DNA of 64,000 nt from Scolanthus callimorphus. Taxonomy: Eukaryota > Cnidaria > Anthozoa > Actiniaria > Edwardsiidae. The notes below the pieces were generated by a model. That model made no database searches and was not told the DNA's origin. It saw only the letters and a program-made list of their open reading frames with translations. The first letter of the stretch is position 1; each line of letters starts with the position of its first letter. Of the stretch, positions 42,355 through 52,491 are shown in pieces. Made by a program: the position numbers and the translations under genes. The stretch spans positions 12,302,625-12,366,624 of the forward strand of contig CM066924.1 in NCBI GenBank assembly GCA_033964015.1. The letters are read 5' to 3'.

Positions 42355-45300
42355 TTAAAGTCCATAATACCCATAAGGGTAAGTGTACATGCCACGTCGT
42401 ACACGTTTGTTGTACACAACCTTGAAGGACTTGGTTTCTGATACGGTATGCAACGTACGGGTCGTCACATTGCGTCGAGTGGTGTGGGGATTGGTCACTT
42501 GACGCACAGGGTTCCAACAATTCCACCATGCTATCCAAATTCACTGTTTCTGTGGTACGTAGATTCATGCGTAGTCCTTTGACTTTGCACACGGTCTTAC
42601 CGAAGTTGGTCTTGTACCCATAACTCTTTGGTCCTGTGGCCACATAGTGCACGATGTGTTCTTCTGGATCAAGTTCGCTGGTCAGTTCTCCCAAGTAATC
42701 GCCAAGTGGTGGTTTCCATTGGCCAGGACGCCAATGACACTGTCTGTATCGTGGTACAAACATCGGTCCCCCAAACCATCCATGACGTCATACAACTTGA
42801 GACGTGCATACGCTGTGGTGTAAGCAGCAAAGATAACGTTGGTGTGTGCTTTCGTCTTCAGAAACTTCTCAGCCATCTTGTAGTGAATCTGCACCGTATC
42901 GTCGTTCACGATCAACACATCACTCACTTCGATGCTGTCGTCTGTCATCAGATCGAAGTACTTTTCTGGACTTTTCACGTACTCGGTACGTCTCCGATTC
43001 GATTGCTCGCCATATTTTCCCCACATGCAATTCAGGAACATTTTGGCGCAGGGGAGACCTGGATTCTTCTCGATACGCTCACGATCCAATCGAATGCCTT
43101 GATGTTCTTCATACTGTTCCACGTACCGGACCTTGTCTTCTTCCGTCTCGCACCAACTTGGCCATCCTGAAGCTACTTGCTTGTACTTGAGAAACGTCTT
43201 GATGTACTCTTCGAACAAGCGTTCCCATTGAGCCCAGTGCCACACCTCATACACTTTCATCACTTTATACCCTTTCTCCAGAGCTTTGAACAGTTCCACG
43301 TGCGTCCACGTGCCGGTAAAAGCGCGTTCTTCCTCAGTGTGCGTGCATGGATGATCTTGGTTCTCTTCTTGAGCACAGGTGTGACACAAGGGAAACATCA
43401 GCTTGTCGTTGATGCGTACGGGAAGCACTGGGAAGTAAACATCCTTGGGTGGAAGGACACGTACTTTCATCAATCCGCGATACAGGTGCAGGTCTTGTTG
43501 GATCTCATCGTTCATCAGAACTTCTGGATGTCCCACAGGGTACTCACACGTGACATTCACGTACGGATACAACGACGTGAAATCGTAATAGTGGAGTTGC
43601 TCGTCATCCTTGGCTTCGCATCGTAAACGGATCGCATTGGTACGTCCACCAAGGAAACTGTCCCGGGGTTCCAAGGGCTTGCACTTCTCCACGTCACCGA
43701 CCATCGCTTGTATCCTAGGAGTTGCTGTTAGTTCACGATCAAACTCACATTCCCACACTTCCACGAGGTGGTAACCAGCCCGAGTAATAAAGGTGCGCAC
43801 GTTGCACGTGTCATGGTAGAGATCACCCATAGTAGTGCCAGAGAAAGGATTCCTCGTATCCTTCGTGTAGCACTTGGGACATCCGTGATAGAGACATCCA
43901 TGGTGTTGGTACACGGTATGAGTACTCTCTGCATACCCGTCGACCTTGTACCGTCCTACCTTGAATTCCCCTTCGCTCGTACCAGCGTGACGAATGTACA
44001 CTCCATCAGTGATGTGCCTGTACTCGAGCCACTGCAATGCTTTGAGCGAGTGCACGTCGCGTCCACGGTATCCTTGAGCAGGAATCACAGCAACGGTGTT
44101 GGCCTTGAGAAATTTGGTGCGCAAAATAAGACTGCATAACGATGCAATGGTGACCGACGTGTGAAACGGATGGACGTCACCCGTTGCCATGGTAAGCTTG
44201 TCAAAGGCCAACACAGCTTTCTTCAGCACTTCAACGTCTTGGTGACAATAAGACGCCAGTTCTTCTTGGAAATTAAACACGGCACCACGTGCGACTTCGT
44301 TCTCGTACCACGTGCGTAATGCATCAGCATCTTTCTTCGTCATGTTTTCAATGCCATAATACTTGAGATCAGGCATAGGTCCCACGTACGTTTGGTTCTC
44401 TGGGGTGTTGAAGAAATGTGGAAAGTCGCCTTTGCGTACCTCTTGATCAAATCCCATAGCTTTGGGAAGTTGACGCAATGCCATCTGGAGATAATTCAAC
44501 GTGCACTTCATACTGATCTTGAGATCTGGGAGTCCGAGCATCATGATCTTTCCTCCATTAAAAATAACAGTAGGCCTGAATGCATTCTTGAACAACTCCA
44601 AGATAGGATAGGAATCGTACCCTTTAAAGTTGTGTGCCAAACACGTGTATCCTGCATTGCTTCCACCAAACAACCATTGACAAAACTCGTCCAGAGCTTG
44701 TTCCCCTTGGAAACCACGTTTACGCAATCCGCACGTGTCACAATTAGGATGTGAGTCTAAGGGAAGATCACGACAGTCCTCACACAGTTTCTGGACACCC
44801 ACAAAATTGACCCTATGTTGCGTGCCAAGGGGTTGAGCCTCAAAATCAAAGATGATAAGCCGCAATTGATCCTCCTCCTCCTCCTCGTTCTTCTTCCGTC
44901 CGGTCACTGCTGCTGCTGCTCCTACGGGAACATAACATAAGTGATCCTTGTCGACCATCTTTTTGCAGACGTGACACACGTATTCACCACACTTGTGAGG
45001 TTTGCCTTGCCGCTTCTTGTCTAAGACATCAAACCTCGTAAGACATTCTTCACACTTGTGTATCTTTTGGCACTGCGACCATTCCTTCTGATTATTCGCG
45101 GGACCATGCTTTTTCACGCAACGATGGTTGTCAAAACATTGCTGGGTACGGAAGTAACGGTTACAGACGGTACAATGTTGCCAGTTCCATCGTTTGGTAT
45201 CATCATCGACACTCTGAGGAGAACAGTTCTCTTCACCACAAGCACTACATCGGATATTGCATTTGTGCTTGCCTTGATCTGAGTGGCCCTTGTTACATTT

Positions 45301-46138
45301 GATACAGAAGTAGCTTTTACCCAGGAGACCTGGCATTTTAGTGATAAAACTGGTAATGGGTTCCTTCAAGGCACAAGTACAAATGATATTTAGGATCCTC
45401 CAAAGCACCTTGCCAAATAATACCATACATATATTCTCTGGACACGAGGTAGAGCTTAAACCCTTGTGGAGCCAAATACGTTTGGAACTTTTTCAGTTCT
45501 TCAATACCGCACGCTTCTTCAGGGACGCCAGCTTGTTGGTGCAACTCTTTCGCTCTTTTACGTTGAGTGAGATTATCGCTGTTTCTTGGCCATGGGCGAT
45601 ACATGTTCTTATAATCCCGTTTTGTTCCGGTATGGTAGGCAATCCCAATCGCGATCGCACGTGCAGCACAAAGATTATCCTGATTACGTACTCGAACTAT
45701 AGATCTCTTCATCTTTGCCCATACCTCCGCATCCGCACAATCCAAGGTCCTCTTATTCTTCTTAGAGTGCTTTTTCTTCTTCTCACCAGCTTGGTCGTCG
45801 TCATCATCATCATCATCGTCACCATCATCATCATCATCAGTAGTAGTATAGTAATCATCATCATCATCATATCCGCCATGACCACTACGGGGTGTACGTG
45901 CTCGTATCACGTGCAACTGAAACTGTCCATTGAGAACAAATTCCTCGTTAGATTGCACAATGGTTTCAATCTGTCCCATAATCCTTTGCGGTGTCAACTG
46001 TTCCCGTAGCATAAACGGTAACGATATGGGATTCTTCAGAGCTGGAGCATTCAAGGTCACGCGAGCAAAGTCCTTGTTAGGTACACCTTTGAGCGTTTCT
46101 TCTAACACACTGTCAAGAACACGCTCTACATCTTGCAT
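42355..46138 (-). pseudogene. Protein-primed DNA polymerase B (Polinton), several frameshifts
   Basis: Spans frames 45338-46138, 42682-45426, 42323-42763 and a last one ending at the TAA 42355-42357. N-terminal part: a Polinton polB block (NPISLPFMLREQL, VQSNEEFVL), an acidic D-run, then an OTU-like segment. Next, cysteine-rich zinc modules. Exonuclease motifs: D-F-E (about 44840), HNFKGYDSY (about 44620), YCHQDVEV (about 44240). Polymerase motifs: DFTSLYP (about 43575), KMFLNCMWGKYG (about 43030), YHDTDSVI (about 42750), then K-x-Y (GPKSYGYK, about 42645). Frame changes lie at about 45346-45349 (A4 run), 42731-42735 and 42512-42520, each by one base, so this copy cannot make a full enzyme unless the sequence is in error. 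The ending PYGYYGL matches the family C-terminus. Confidence 0.9.
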
Positions 46139-46968
46139 GGCTTCTTGGACAGTTGACCGTAAAGGAAGATTGAATCATAATCAGAACAATCGGTTTTCAT
46201 CTTACGCGAATGACGAGTGTGGACTTCATTCAATTGGTACGAAATACCATCATAATCATTCTCTTCCTCCTCCTCCTCTTGCTCATCATGGGTGCGTTTG
46301 ACACCTCTTCCAATTTGATTGTCAACATCTTGTGGTGACGGCGGTGGTGGTGGTGACGGTATTGGCTGTGATGGTAGTGGTGGTGGTGGTGATGGCAGTG
46401 GTTGATTGTCAACATCTTCTGGCGGCGACGGTGGTGGTGATGGCCCAGGTGTTTGTGGCCTATGGGCCGTCATATCCGAATACTGTTGGTATAGCTCTTC
46501 AAAACTTTTTGTCATATCAACATCATCTTGCATCATCCAAGCGATAAAATCATCAACAAATCCTTCCTCTACTACTTCCACTTGTGGCGACGACGGTGGT
46601 GGTGGTTGGTCATTCAAATGCCGCTCAAAGAGCTCTTCGACACTTTGTGCCATATCTACGTCACCATCCTCTTGTGGAATCCAATCGAGGAACTCATTAG
46701 TAGGAAGCTCTGGTGACGGTGGTGGTTGTGGTGGTGGCTGTGATTCATCAATGAATTCTCCCAACTCGAATTGTTCCATCCAAGTAGGTTGTAGTTCCTC
46801 GATCATATCATACAATTCTCTCTGTTCTCCTTCTAACAAATCTCCCAGAGATGTTTCTTGTTGTTGTTCTCTCGCCGCCATTACTTCTTCTTCTTCTTCT
46901 TCTTCTATCATTTTCTTCAATATTCGAAGTGCATCTTCTACATCATCCTCTTCACTTGATCCCGACAT
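46126..46968 (-). CDS. Acidic, proline-rich protein; possibly the polymerase N-terminus
   Basis: About 280 residues from ATG 46968 (MSGSSEEDDVEDALRILKKM); the longer frame would need a GTG. Composition: long E runs, repeated PPPPSP/PPPSPP blocks and a periodic motif (MAQSVEELFERHLND, MTKSFEELYQQYSD; each preceded by (Q)EDGDVD/MQDDVD) seen three times in variant form. No domain recognised. It overlaps the downstream frame by 13 bp. Upstream of that overlap the downstream frame stays open for about 45 more bases in a polB-like way, so a one-base slip near 46173-46176 may have split a single gene. It lies directly after the right inward promoter. Confidence 0.5.
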   Translation of the reverse strand: MSGSSEEDDVEDALRILKKMIEEEEEEEVMAAREQQQETSLGDLLEGEQRELYDMIEELQPTWMEQFELGEFIDESQPPPQPPPSPELPTNEFLDWIPQEDGDVDMAQSVEELFERHLNDQPPPPSSPQVEVVEEGFVDDFIAWMMQDDVDMTKSFEELYQQYSDMTAHRPQTPGPSPPPSPPEDVDNQPLPSPPPPLPSQPIPSPPPPPSPQDVDNQIGRGVKRTHDEQEEEEEENDYDGISYQLNEVHTRHSRKMKTDCSDYDSIFLYGQLSKKPCKM

Positions 46969-46969
46969 C

Positions 46970-47409
46970 TTTCTTCTTCTTCCTATCACGACGAGCAGAG
47001 GACGCCTGTGATCTCAAACTGAGCTCACGCCTTTTATAATAGTGGGATGACGTCATCGGATCAAAATCCCTGTAATTTGATTGGTGCGTTAAGCACGCAT
47101 TCTGATTGGCTGAAATCCAAATTCTAGCCTTCTGATTGGTGGATTTCGATCCGCTTGTAAATTGACCTTTGGACTCTGATGACCTCAATGACCTTGATCC
47201 TGTTTCCTCGGACGTCCGCATCAAAATACTCAAATGTGATTGGTGGATTTCGATCCGCTGATAAATTGACCTTTGGACTTTGGACTTTGACCTTTGGATT
47301 CTAACCTTTGGACTATTACCTTTGGACATCGGATCGAAATCCCTGTAATTTGATTGGTGCGTTAAGCACGCAATCTGATTGGCTAAAATCCAAATTCTAG
47401 CCTTTTGAT
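46970..47409. repeat. Polinton right terminal inverted repeat
   Basis: Inverse copy of the left repeat. It ends at CCTTTTGAT (47401-47409), whereas the left copy carries another stretch of related sequence beyond the equivalent point, so this end seems truncated or diverged. Confidence 0.9.
47031..47055 (-). promoter_or_regulatory. Right inward promoter: CRE palindrome and TATA box
   Basis: A perfect TGACGTCA palindrome (47048-47055) is followed toward the gene by ATTATAAAAG (47031-47040, minus strand), 63 bp before the ATG at 46968. It is the counterpart of the left promoter. Confidence 0.6.
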
Positions 47410-47639
47410 GAGTCAAATCGCAGCGATCAGAAGCTGCTCGTTCATTGGCCCGCTCACGTTTCCATTGTCTTTAATCTATATTTTTTCTTATTTTGACAAT
47501 AGTAGCATGTTGTAGTTATCGTTCAAACATAGGTCGCCATCCTGCAAATACCATAGCTGCTCCAGTAGCCATAGAGAAGCTACCTTGCTATATGGTAGCA
47601 ATAATGGGGAGTAGCTATTGTACCTTAGCTAGAAATGAC

Positions 47640-49090
47640 TACACTAGCTTAGAGTAACATTGGTAGCCTAGCTAGAGTAGGCCTGTTTACCGCTTAGAGT
47701 AGCATAGGTAACGATCGTAGAGAGAGTAGCTATGGTAGCCTAGCTAGAGTAGCGTACAGCAGCTTAGAGTTGCATAGGTAACGATTGTAGAGAGAGTAGC
47801 TATGGTAGCCTAGCTAGAGTAGCGTACAGTAGCTTAGAGTTGCATAGGTAACAATGGTAGAGAGAGTAGCGATGGTAGCCTAGCTAGAGTAGCGTACGGT
47901 AGCTTAGAGTAGTATAGGTAACGGTGGTAGAGAGAGTAGCGATTGTAGCCTAGCTAGAGTAGCGTACAGTAGCTTAGAGTAGTATAGGTAACGATGGTAG
48001 AGAGAGTAGCTATGGTAGCCTACAATGCTAGAGTAGCGTACAGTAGCTTTAGAGTTGCATAGGTAACGATGGTAGAGAGAGTAGCGATGGTAGCCTAGCT
48101 AGAGTAGCGTACGGTAGCTTAGAGTAGTATAGGTTGTTGTGGTAGAGAGAGTAGCTATGGTAGCCTAGCTAGAGTAGCGTACTGTAGCTTAGAGTAGTAT
48201 AGGTTGTTGTTGTAGAGAGAGTAGCTATGGTAGCCTAGCTAGAGTAGCGTATCGTAGCTAGCTTAGAGTAGTATAGGTTGTTGTGGTAGAGAGAGTAGCT
48301 ATGGTAGCCTAGCTAGAGTAGCGTACAGTAGCTTAGAGTTGCATAGGTAACGATGGTAGAGAGAGTAGCGATGGTAGCCTAGCTAGAGTAGCGTACTGTA
48401 GCTTAGAGTAGTATAGGTTGTTGCGGTAGAGAGAGTAGCTATGGTAGCCTAGCTAGAGCCAGCGTACAGTAGCTTAGAGTAGAATAGGTTGTTGTGGTAC
48501 AGAGAGTAGCTATGGTAGCCTAGCTAGAGTAGCGTACAGTAGCTTAGAGTTGCATAGGTAACGATGGTAGAGAGAGTAGCGATGGTAGCCTAGCTAGAGT
48601 AGCGTACAGTAGCTTAGAGTTGCATAGGTAACGATGGTAGAGAGAGTAACTATGGTAGCCTAGCTAGAGTATCGTACGGTAGCTTAGAGTAGTATAGGTT
48701 GTTGTGGTAGAGAGAGTAGCTATGGTAGCCTAGCTAGAGTAGCGTACAGTAGCTTAGAGTAGGTTAGGTAACGATGGTAGAGAGAGTAGCGATGGTAGCC
48801 TAGCTAGAGTAGCGTACAGTAGCTTAGAGTTGCATAGGTAACAATGGTAGAGAGACTAGCGATGGTAGCCTAGCTAGAGTAGCGTACAGTAGCGTAGAGT
48901 AGCGAAGGTAGCCAGAGTAGCGATGGTAGCCTAGCTAGAGTTGCGTACAGTAGCTTAGAGTAGCTTAGGTAGCTATCGTAGAGAGAGTGTAGCGATGGTA
49001 GCCTAGCTAGAGTAGCGACAGTAGCATAGAGTAGAATAGGTAGCGATGGTAGAGAGAGTAGCGATGGTAGCTAGCTAGAGTAGCTTAGTA
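47640..49090. repeat. 70-bp minisatellite (GTAGAGAGAGTAGCTATGGT...)
   Basis: About 20 head-to-tail copies of a 70-bp unit: GTAGAGAGAGTAGCTATGGT, AGCCTAGCTAGAGTAGCGTA, CAG(C/T)AGCTTAGAGTTGCATA, GGTAACGATG. Two main variants alternate irregularly at the end of the unit (GGTAACGATG versus GGTTGTTGTG). Copies are nearly identical, so the array is young or homogenised. Confidence 0.95.
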
Positions 49091-49362
49091 GCCATTGTAG
49101 CAATAGTAGCCATGGTAGCAATAGGCAATGGTAGCAATAGTAGCTATGGTAGCCATGATAGCAATGGTAGCTATTGTAGCTATGGTAGCTATGGTAGCCA
49201 TGGTAGCGATGGTAGCCATGGTAGCGATGGTAGCTATTGTAGCCATGGTAGCCATGGTAGCTATGGTAGCTATGGTAGCCATGGTAGCTATGGTAGCCAT
49301 GGTAGCTATGGTAGCCATGGTAGCTATGGTAGCCATGGTAGCTATTGTAGCGATTGGGTAAC
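49091..49362. repeat. GTAGC(C/T)ATG nonamer array
   Basis: Simple array of 9-bp units GTAGCCATG, GTAGCTATG and GTAGCGATG that follows the 70-bp array. It appears to be an expansion of one sub-block of that unit. All frames are open, encoding MVAMVAMVA-type and SYGSHGS-type repeats, but no gene is implied. Confidence 0.9.
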
Positions 49363-49496
49363 CATAGTAGCTACTATGTTGTTGTAGTGATTGCTACTAA
49401 GATTGCTACAGTAGCGAGAGAAGCTATATTAGCTTAGATTATGCCTAGTGCATACATTTAAAACAATAGATCATTTGCTATTTGAAAGTATGATTA

Positions 49497-49645
49497 GTCG
49501 ATATCTTTAAAAAATGTAATCCTCTCTTTATTCCCTTAGCCTTATGAGTCGATATCTTTAAAAAAATGTAATCCTCTCTTATTCCCTAAGCCTTATGAGT
49601 CGATATCTTTAAAAAAATTTAATCCGCTCTTATTCCCTAAGCTAA
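49497..49645. repeat. Three direct copies of a 51-bp unit
   Basis: GTCGATATCTTTAAAAAA, then ATGTAATCCTCTCTTATTCC, CTAAGCCTTATGA occurs three times in a row (starting 49497, 49548 and 49599) with only small differences. Confidence 0.85.
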
Positions 49646-50195
49646 GGATGCGCCTCGCGATTGTTGCCTTTGCTTTTTCGCTCTATTCTAATAATAATTG
49701 TATAAGCCACTTATTGTTACTACGTCGGATTGGACAAGCCTAATTTTAACTGCAGTTGCATAGAAATTGCAGGAAAGTGTTAGAAGTTTGCTCACAGTAT
49801 ATTAGATTTTTATTTTTTCTTCCCCAAAAGCTGAATAATTCATTAAAAATCTTAGAACTTGTTGCTCGTACTTTTTCATTTTCATAGGGAAAACTTTCCA
49901 TTGTTTTGTGATTAATTGATGCTAATACGAGGTCTACTACATTATTCATCAATAGGGGGAGCCACTTGTTTCCCCTACCCTCCTTCCCCCTCCTGTTCTT
50001 TTTAAAATTTTTAATATCATCTAATGAGACACAAGTACACAGCATTTGATAATTATCGCCATATTTATTATTGTATAACTAAAGTACATTACAGGTGTGT
50101 TCTCTGTACTTCTTTGTTACAACGTGCACTAGTCACAATAATCATCAGATTTTCTTTTAATGTAATTAACAGTCCTACTAATCTACAGGCTCAAT
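49646..50195. other. Noncoding stretch
   Basis: No gene recognised between the 51-bp repeats and the LINE 3' end. Confidence 0.35.
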
Positions 50196-50670
50196 TAGAC
50201 ATAGACATAGACATGTTTTATTGACACTTTGTAAATGACTAAATTTACATCGGTGTAATTCCAGTAAATTAATAAAATAATTAAAGCAAAAACAAACATT
50301 TAGGATATATATCTTATCAGTAGTTCATGCTGTTATTGGCCATTAAAAGGAAAGAAAATTCTGTCTTGCAGTAAATGCATTAAAAATATACTTTGAAATA
50401 ATTTTGCTTAAGTTTTCAGGTGGATTTATCAGTAAGAGGAAGAGCTCATTGTCTGATATTCTGCTTGTCTTAATTTTCCATGACTGCTCTATCTGTTTGA
50501 AAAGTTTATTCCGTTCAATTTTAAAATAACTACAATTTAATAGGAAGTGTTTTCATCTTCTATTTCTCCATTGCAACATAAACGGCAAAGTATTTCCTCT
50601 ACTTTTTGATATGGCTTCTTGTGTCGCCCGACTTCGATTTCTAGTTTATGGCTACTTATTCGTAATTTTG

Positions 50671-51168
50671 TTAATGCAGTTCTGTGTTTAATATTGGGGA
50701 CTTGATTAAGATAGGGTTCCAAATCGTAGGAGATCTTAATTTCCTAAACGTTCTTAACTTATTTTGTTGGTTGCTCTCTTTTCTGCAGTCATTGTGGATC
50801 TCGCCTAGCCATGTCTGAATTTCAATATCTTTGATTCGTTGTTTAATAGTTTGCCCAATTAAGTTGGTGTTTTCTCCGAGTCTGTCTTGGTTGAGCCAGA
50901 TTTCTGCGAATCCTATCTGGTTCAGTCGATTTTTTACTTTCGTGCTCCAAAATGCTTTGTTTTCTGAGTTCTGACAGTCATGGTAAGCAATTTTAGATAA
51001 TTTTGGGGAAGTACTAGGGCTGGCAAGTTTAAGCCAGAAGTTTAGGGACCTTATCTGTGCTTGTGTCCTTAACGGAAATCTTCCAAGTTCGCTTCTGCAT
51101 GCGTTGTTACTTGCATATTTGTTAACTCCTAGCAACATTTTGCAGAATTTAGTATGTACTTGTTCCAT
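50671..51168 (-). pseudogene. LINE ORF2 C-terminal region
   Basis: Holds KFCKMLLGVNKYASNNACRS, ELGRFPLRTQAQIRSLNFWL and a basic helical stretch. The end of ORF2 is in the next frame (50537-50722), with a C-x-x-C motif in LCRLCCNGE. Confidence 0.75.
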
Positions 51169-51263
51169 TGGTTCTTTATCATTTGAGGTAGCGGTTTCTA
51201 TTCCCCATATTTCGCTGCCGTAAAGGAGTATGGGTAATATCAGTGCATCAAAAAGTCTAAGCG

Positions 51264-51578
51264 TTAATTTTGGTTTCGATCGGAAAAAATCTTTTTGAAC
51301 TTAAAAAGAGCTTTGAGAGCTGTCTTCTTGAGTTCGTGCTTGGCGAGTGTGAAATTTCCAAATGCTGACATCTGTAAGCCTAAATACTTATACGATTTAA
51401 CATTTTCAAGTCTCCTTCCATCGAGAGAGAAACTATAATTATTCATTGTTTTACCATTGTTATTGAAAATAAGTATTTTTGTCTTTTCTATATTCACTTT
51501 CAGGCCTGATTCCTCACAAAAAGTTTCGACTACATGCAAATATCTTTGTAAGCCACGTTCCGATTTTGAGAATATCAC
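51264..51578 (-). pseudogene. LINE reverse transcriptase, thumb region
   Basis: Continues from the YADD-like box (DLVIFSKSERGLQRYLHVVE) through GLKVNIEKTKILIFNNNG and SYKYLGLQMSAFGNFTLAKH, typical of the LINE thumb. Stops at 51264 after a further slip. Confidence 0.8.
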
Positions 51579-52027
51579 TAGATCATCGGCATATATGAGG
51601 CAACTAATGGGCTCTCGTCTAATTTGACATCCTCATTATTCTGTTGATTGAGTAAGTCGGGTAAATCATGTAAGTAAAGATTAAATAGGGTGGGGCTGAT
51701 CATACATCCCTGCTTCACGCCGGTTTTACACTCGAAAGCTGGGGTTACGGTGTCACCTAGTTTTACTGCTGATTTATCGGTTGTATACATTGATGCTACT
51801 AATTTAAGGAATTTTCCGGATACCCCAACGCTTTGTAATTTCTTTAACAGTTTTTGACGGGGGATACAGTCGAAGGCTTTTTGAAAATCAATGAAGCAAG
51901 AAAACAGCAGGTTTTTCTTTTTCTTTGGTTTGCTTTTAACATATTTGTCTATTACCGACTTCAGAACCGAAATGCTATCTACAGTGCCGTGATTCTTTCT
52001 AAAACCGCCTTGCTCCTTTTTCAACAA
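51578..52027 (-). pseudogene. LINE reverse transcriptase, palm N-terminal half
   Basis: Contains RT motifs in order: GGFRKNHGT, FSCFIDFQKAFDCIPRQKLL (first catalytic Asp), VASMYTTDKSAVKLG, CKTGVKQGCMISPTLFNLYL. It leaves frame just before the YADD box, which lies in the next frame. Confidence 0.85.
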
Positions 52028-52491
52028 CCCCTGTGAGACTAGGTGTTCGTATAGCCTCGAGTTGAGTATCGAAGTGAAAATTTTCCCTAAGGCTGAAAGT
52101 AAAGTAATACCTCTATAGTTTTCCGCCTTGGATGGGTCCGATTTTTTAAAAATAGGAACTATATGACCAACATTCCATGATTCAGGATACTGTTCACTAG
52201 TTAGAATGTTGTTAAAAAGTGTCTTAAGTGAGTTTTTAATGAATCTTTGCCTGCTTGTAGAAATTCGTTGGAGATATTGTCTGGCCCCGGCGCCTTACGT
52301 TATTTAGTTTCCGCCTAATACTCGCCTAATAATTAACGCCTAATACTCGCGTAGGCTAATATATTGTTCATTATAGCCACATGCTCTCCAAAGTTTTAAT
52401 AATTCTCAATACTACACTTCCTATCTATGATTACACGGATCAAAATGCTACGCTCCTGCAGTCCGGGTACTCCGTTGTACCAGATCATCCC

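Larger units (their letters stand above)
34585..47409. mobile_element. Endogenous Polinton/Maverick (adintovirus-like) element
   Basis: Two inverted copies of a 430-bp terminal repeat (34704-35135 and 46970-47409) enclose a full set of Polinton hallmark genes: protein-primed DNA polymerase B, retrovirus-like integrase with chromodomain, A32-type packaging ATPase, adenain-like protease, double jelly-roll major capsid and penton-like minor capsid proteins. Total length is about 12.7 kb, short for the 15-20 kb norm of the class. The left end appears to extend about 120 bp further out, to about 34585, than the right end, so the right end is probably clipped. No 6-bp target duplication could be fixed. 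The host sequence on both sides is minisatellite. Confidence 0.93.
50196..52300 (-). mobile_element. 5'-truncated LINE with reverse transcriptase
   Basis: Minus-strand reverse transcriptase in several frames. Near 52275 is the entry APGPDNISNEFLQAGKDSL, then WNVGHIVPIFKKSDPS-type residues. Frame 51578-52027 holds KEQGGFRKNHGTVDSISVLK, motif A (SCFIDFQKAFDCIP) and GVKQGCMISPTLFNLYLHDL. At the frame junction near 51575-51590 lies the YADD catalytic box. Frame 51264-51578 continues with the thumb (GLKVNIEKTKILIFNN, SYKYLGLQMSAFG). Frames 50671-51168 and 50537-50722 carry the C-terminus, ending in a CRLCCNGEIEDE zinc-like motif. The 3' end is an AATAAA signal at 50217-50222 followed by a (CTATGT)n tail at 50196-50215. 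Several frameshifts: dead copy. Confidence 0.85.

Noticed and set aside
38467..46009. Plus-strand frames opposite the Polinton genes (for example 42628-43170, 45341-46009, 46406-47011)
   Set aside because: They are antisense shadows of the polymerase, capsid and acidic genes, whose minus-strand proteins carry the family motifs.
47640..49090. CRISPR-like array
   Set aside because: Units are contiguous 70-bp copies without unique spacers in a eukaryotic context, so it is a minisatellite.
49085..49387. MVAMVAMVA-, SYGSHGS- and ATIATMATI-type open frames
   Set aside because: By-product of the 9-bp array; no start context, no flanking gene structure.
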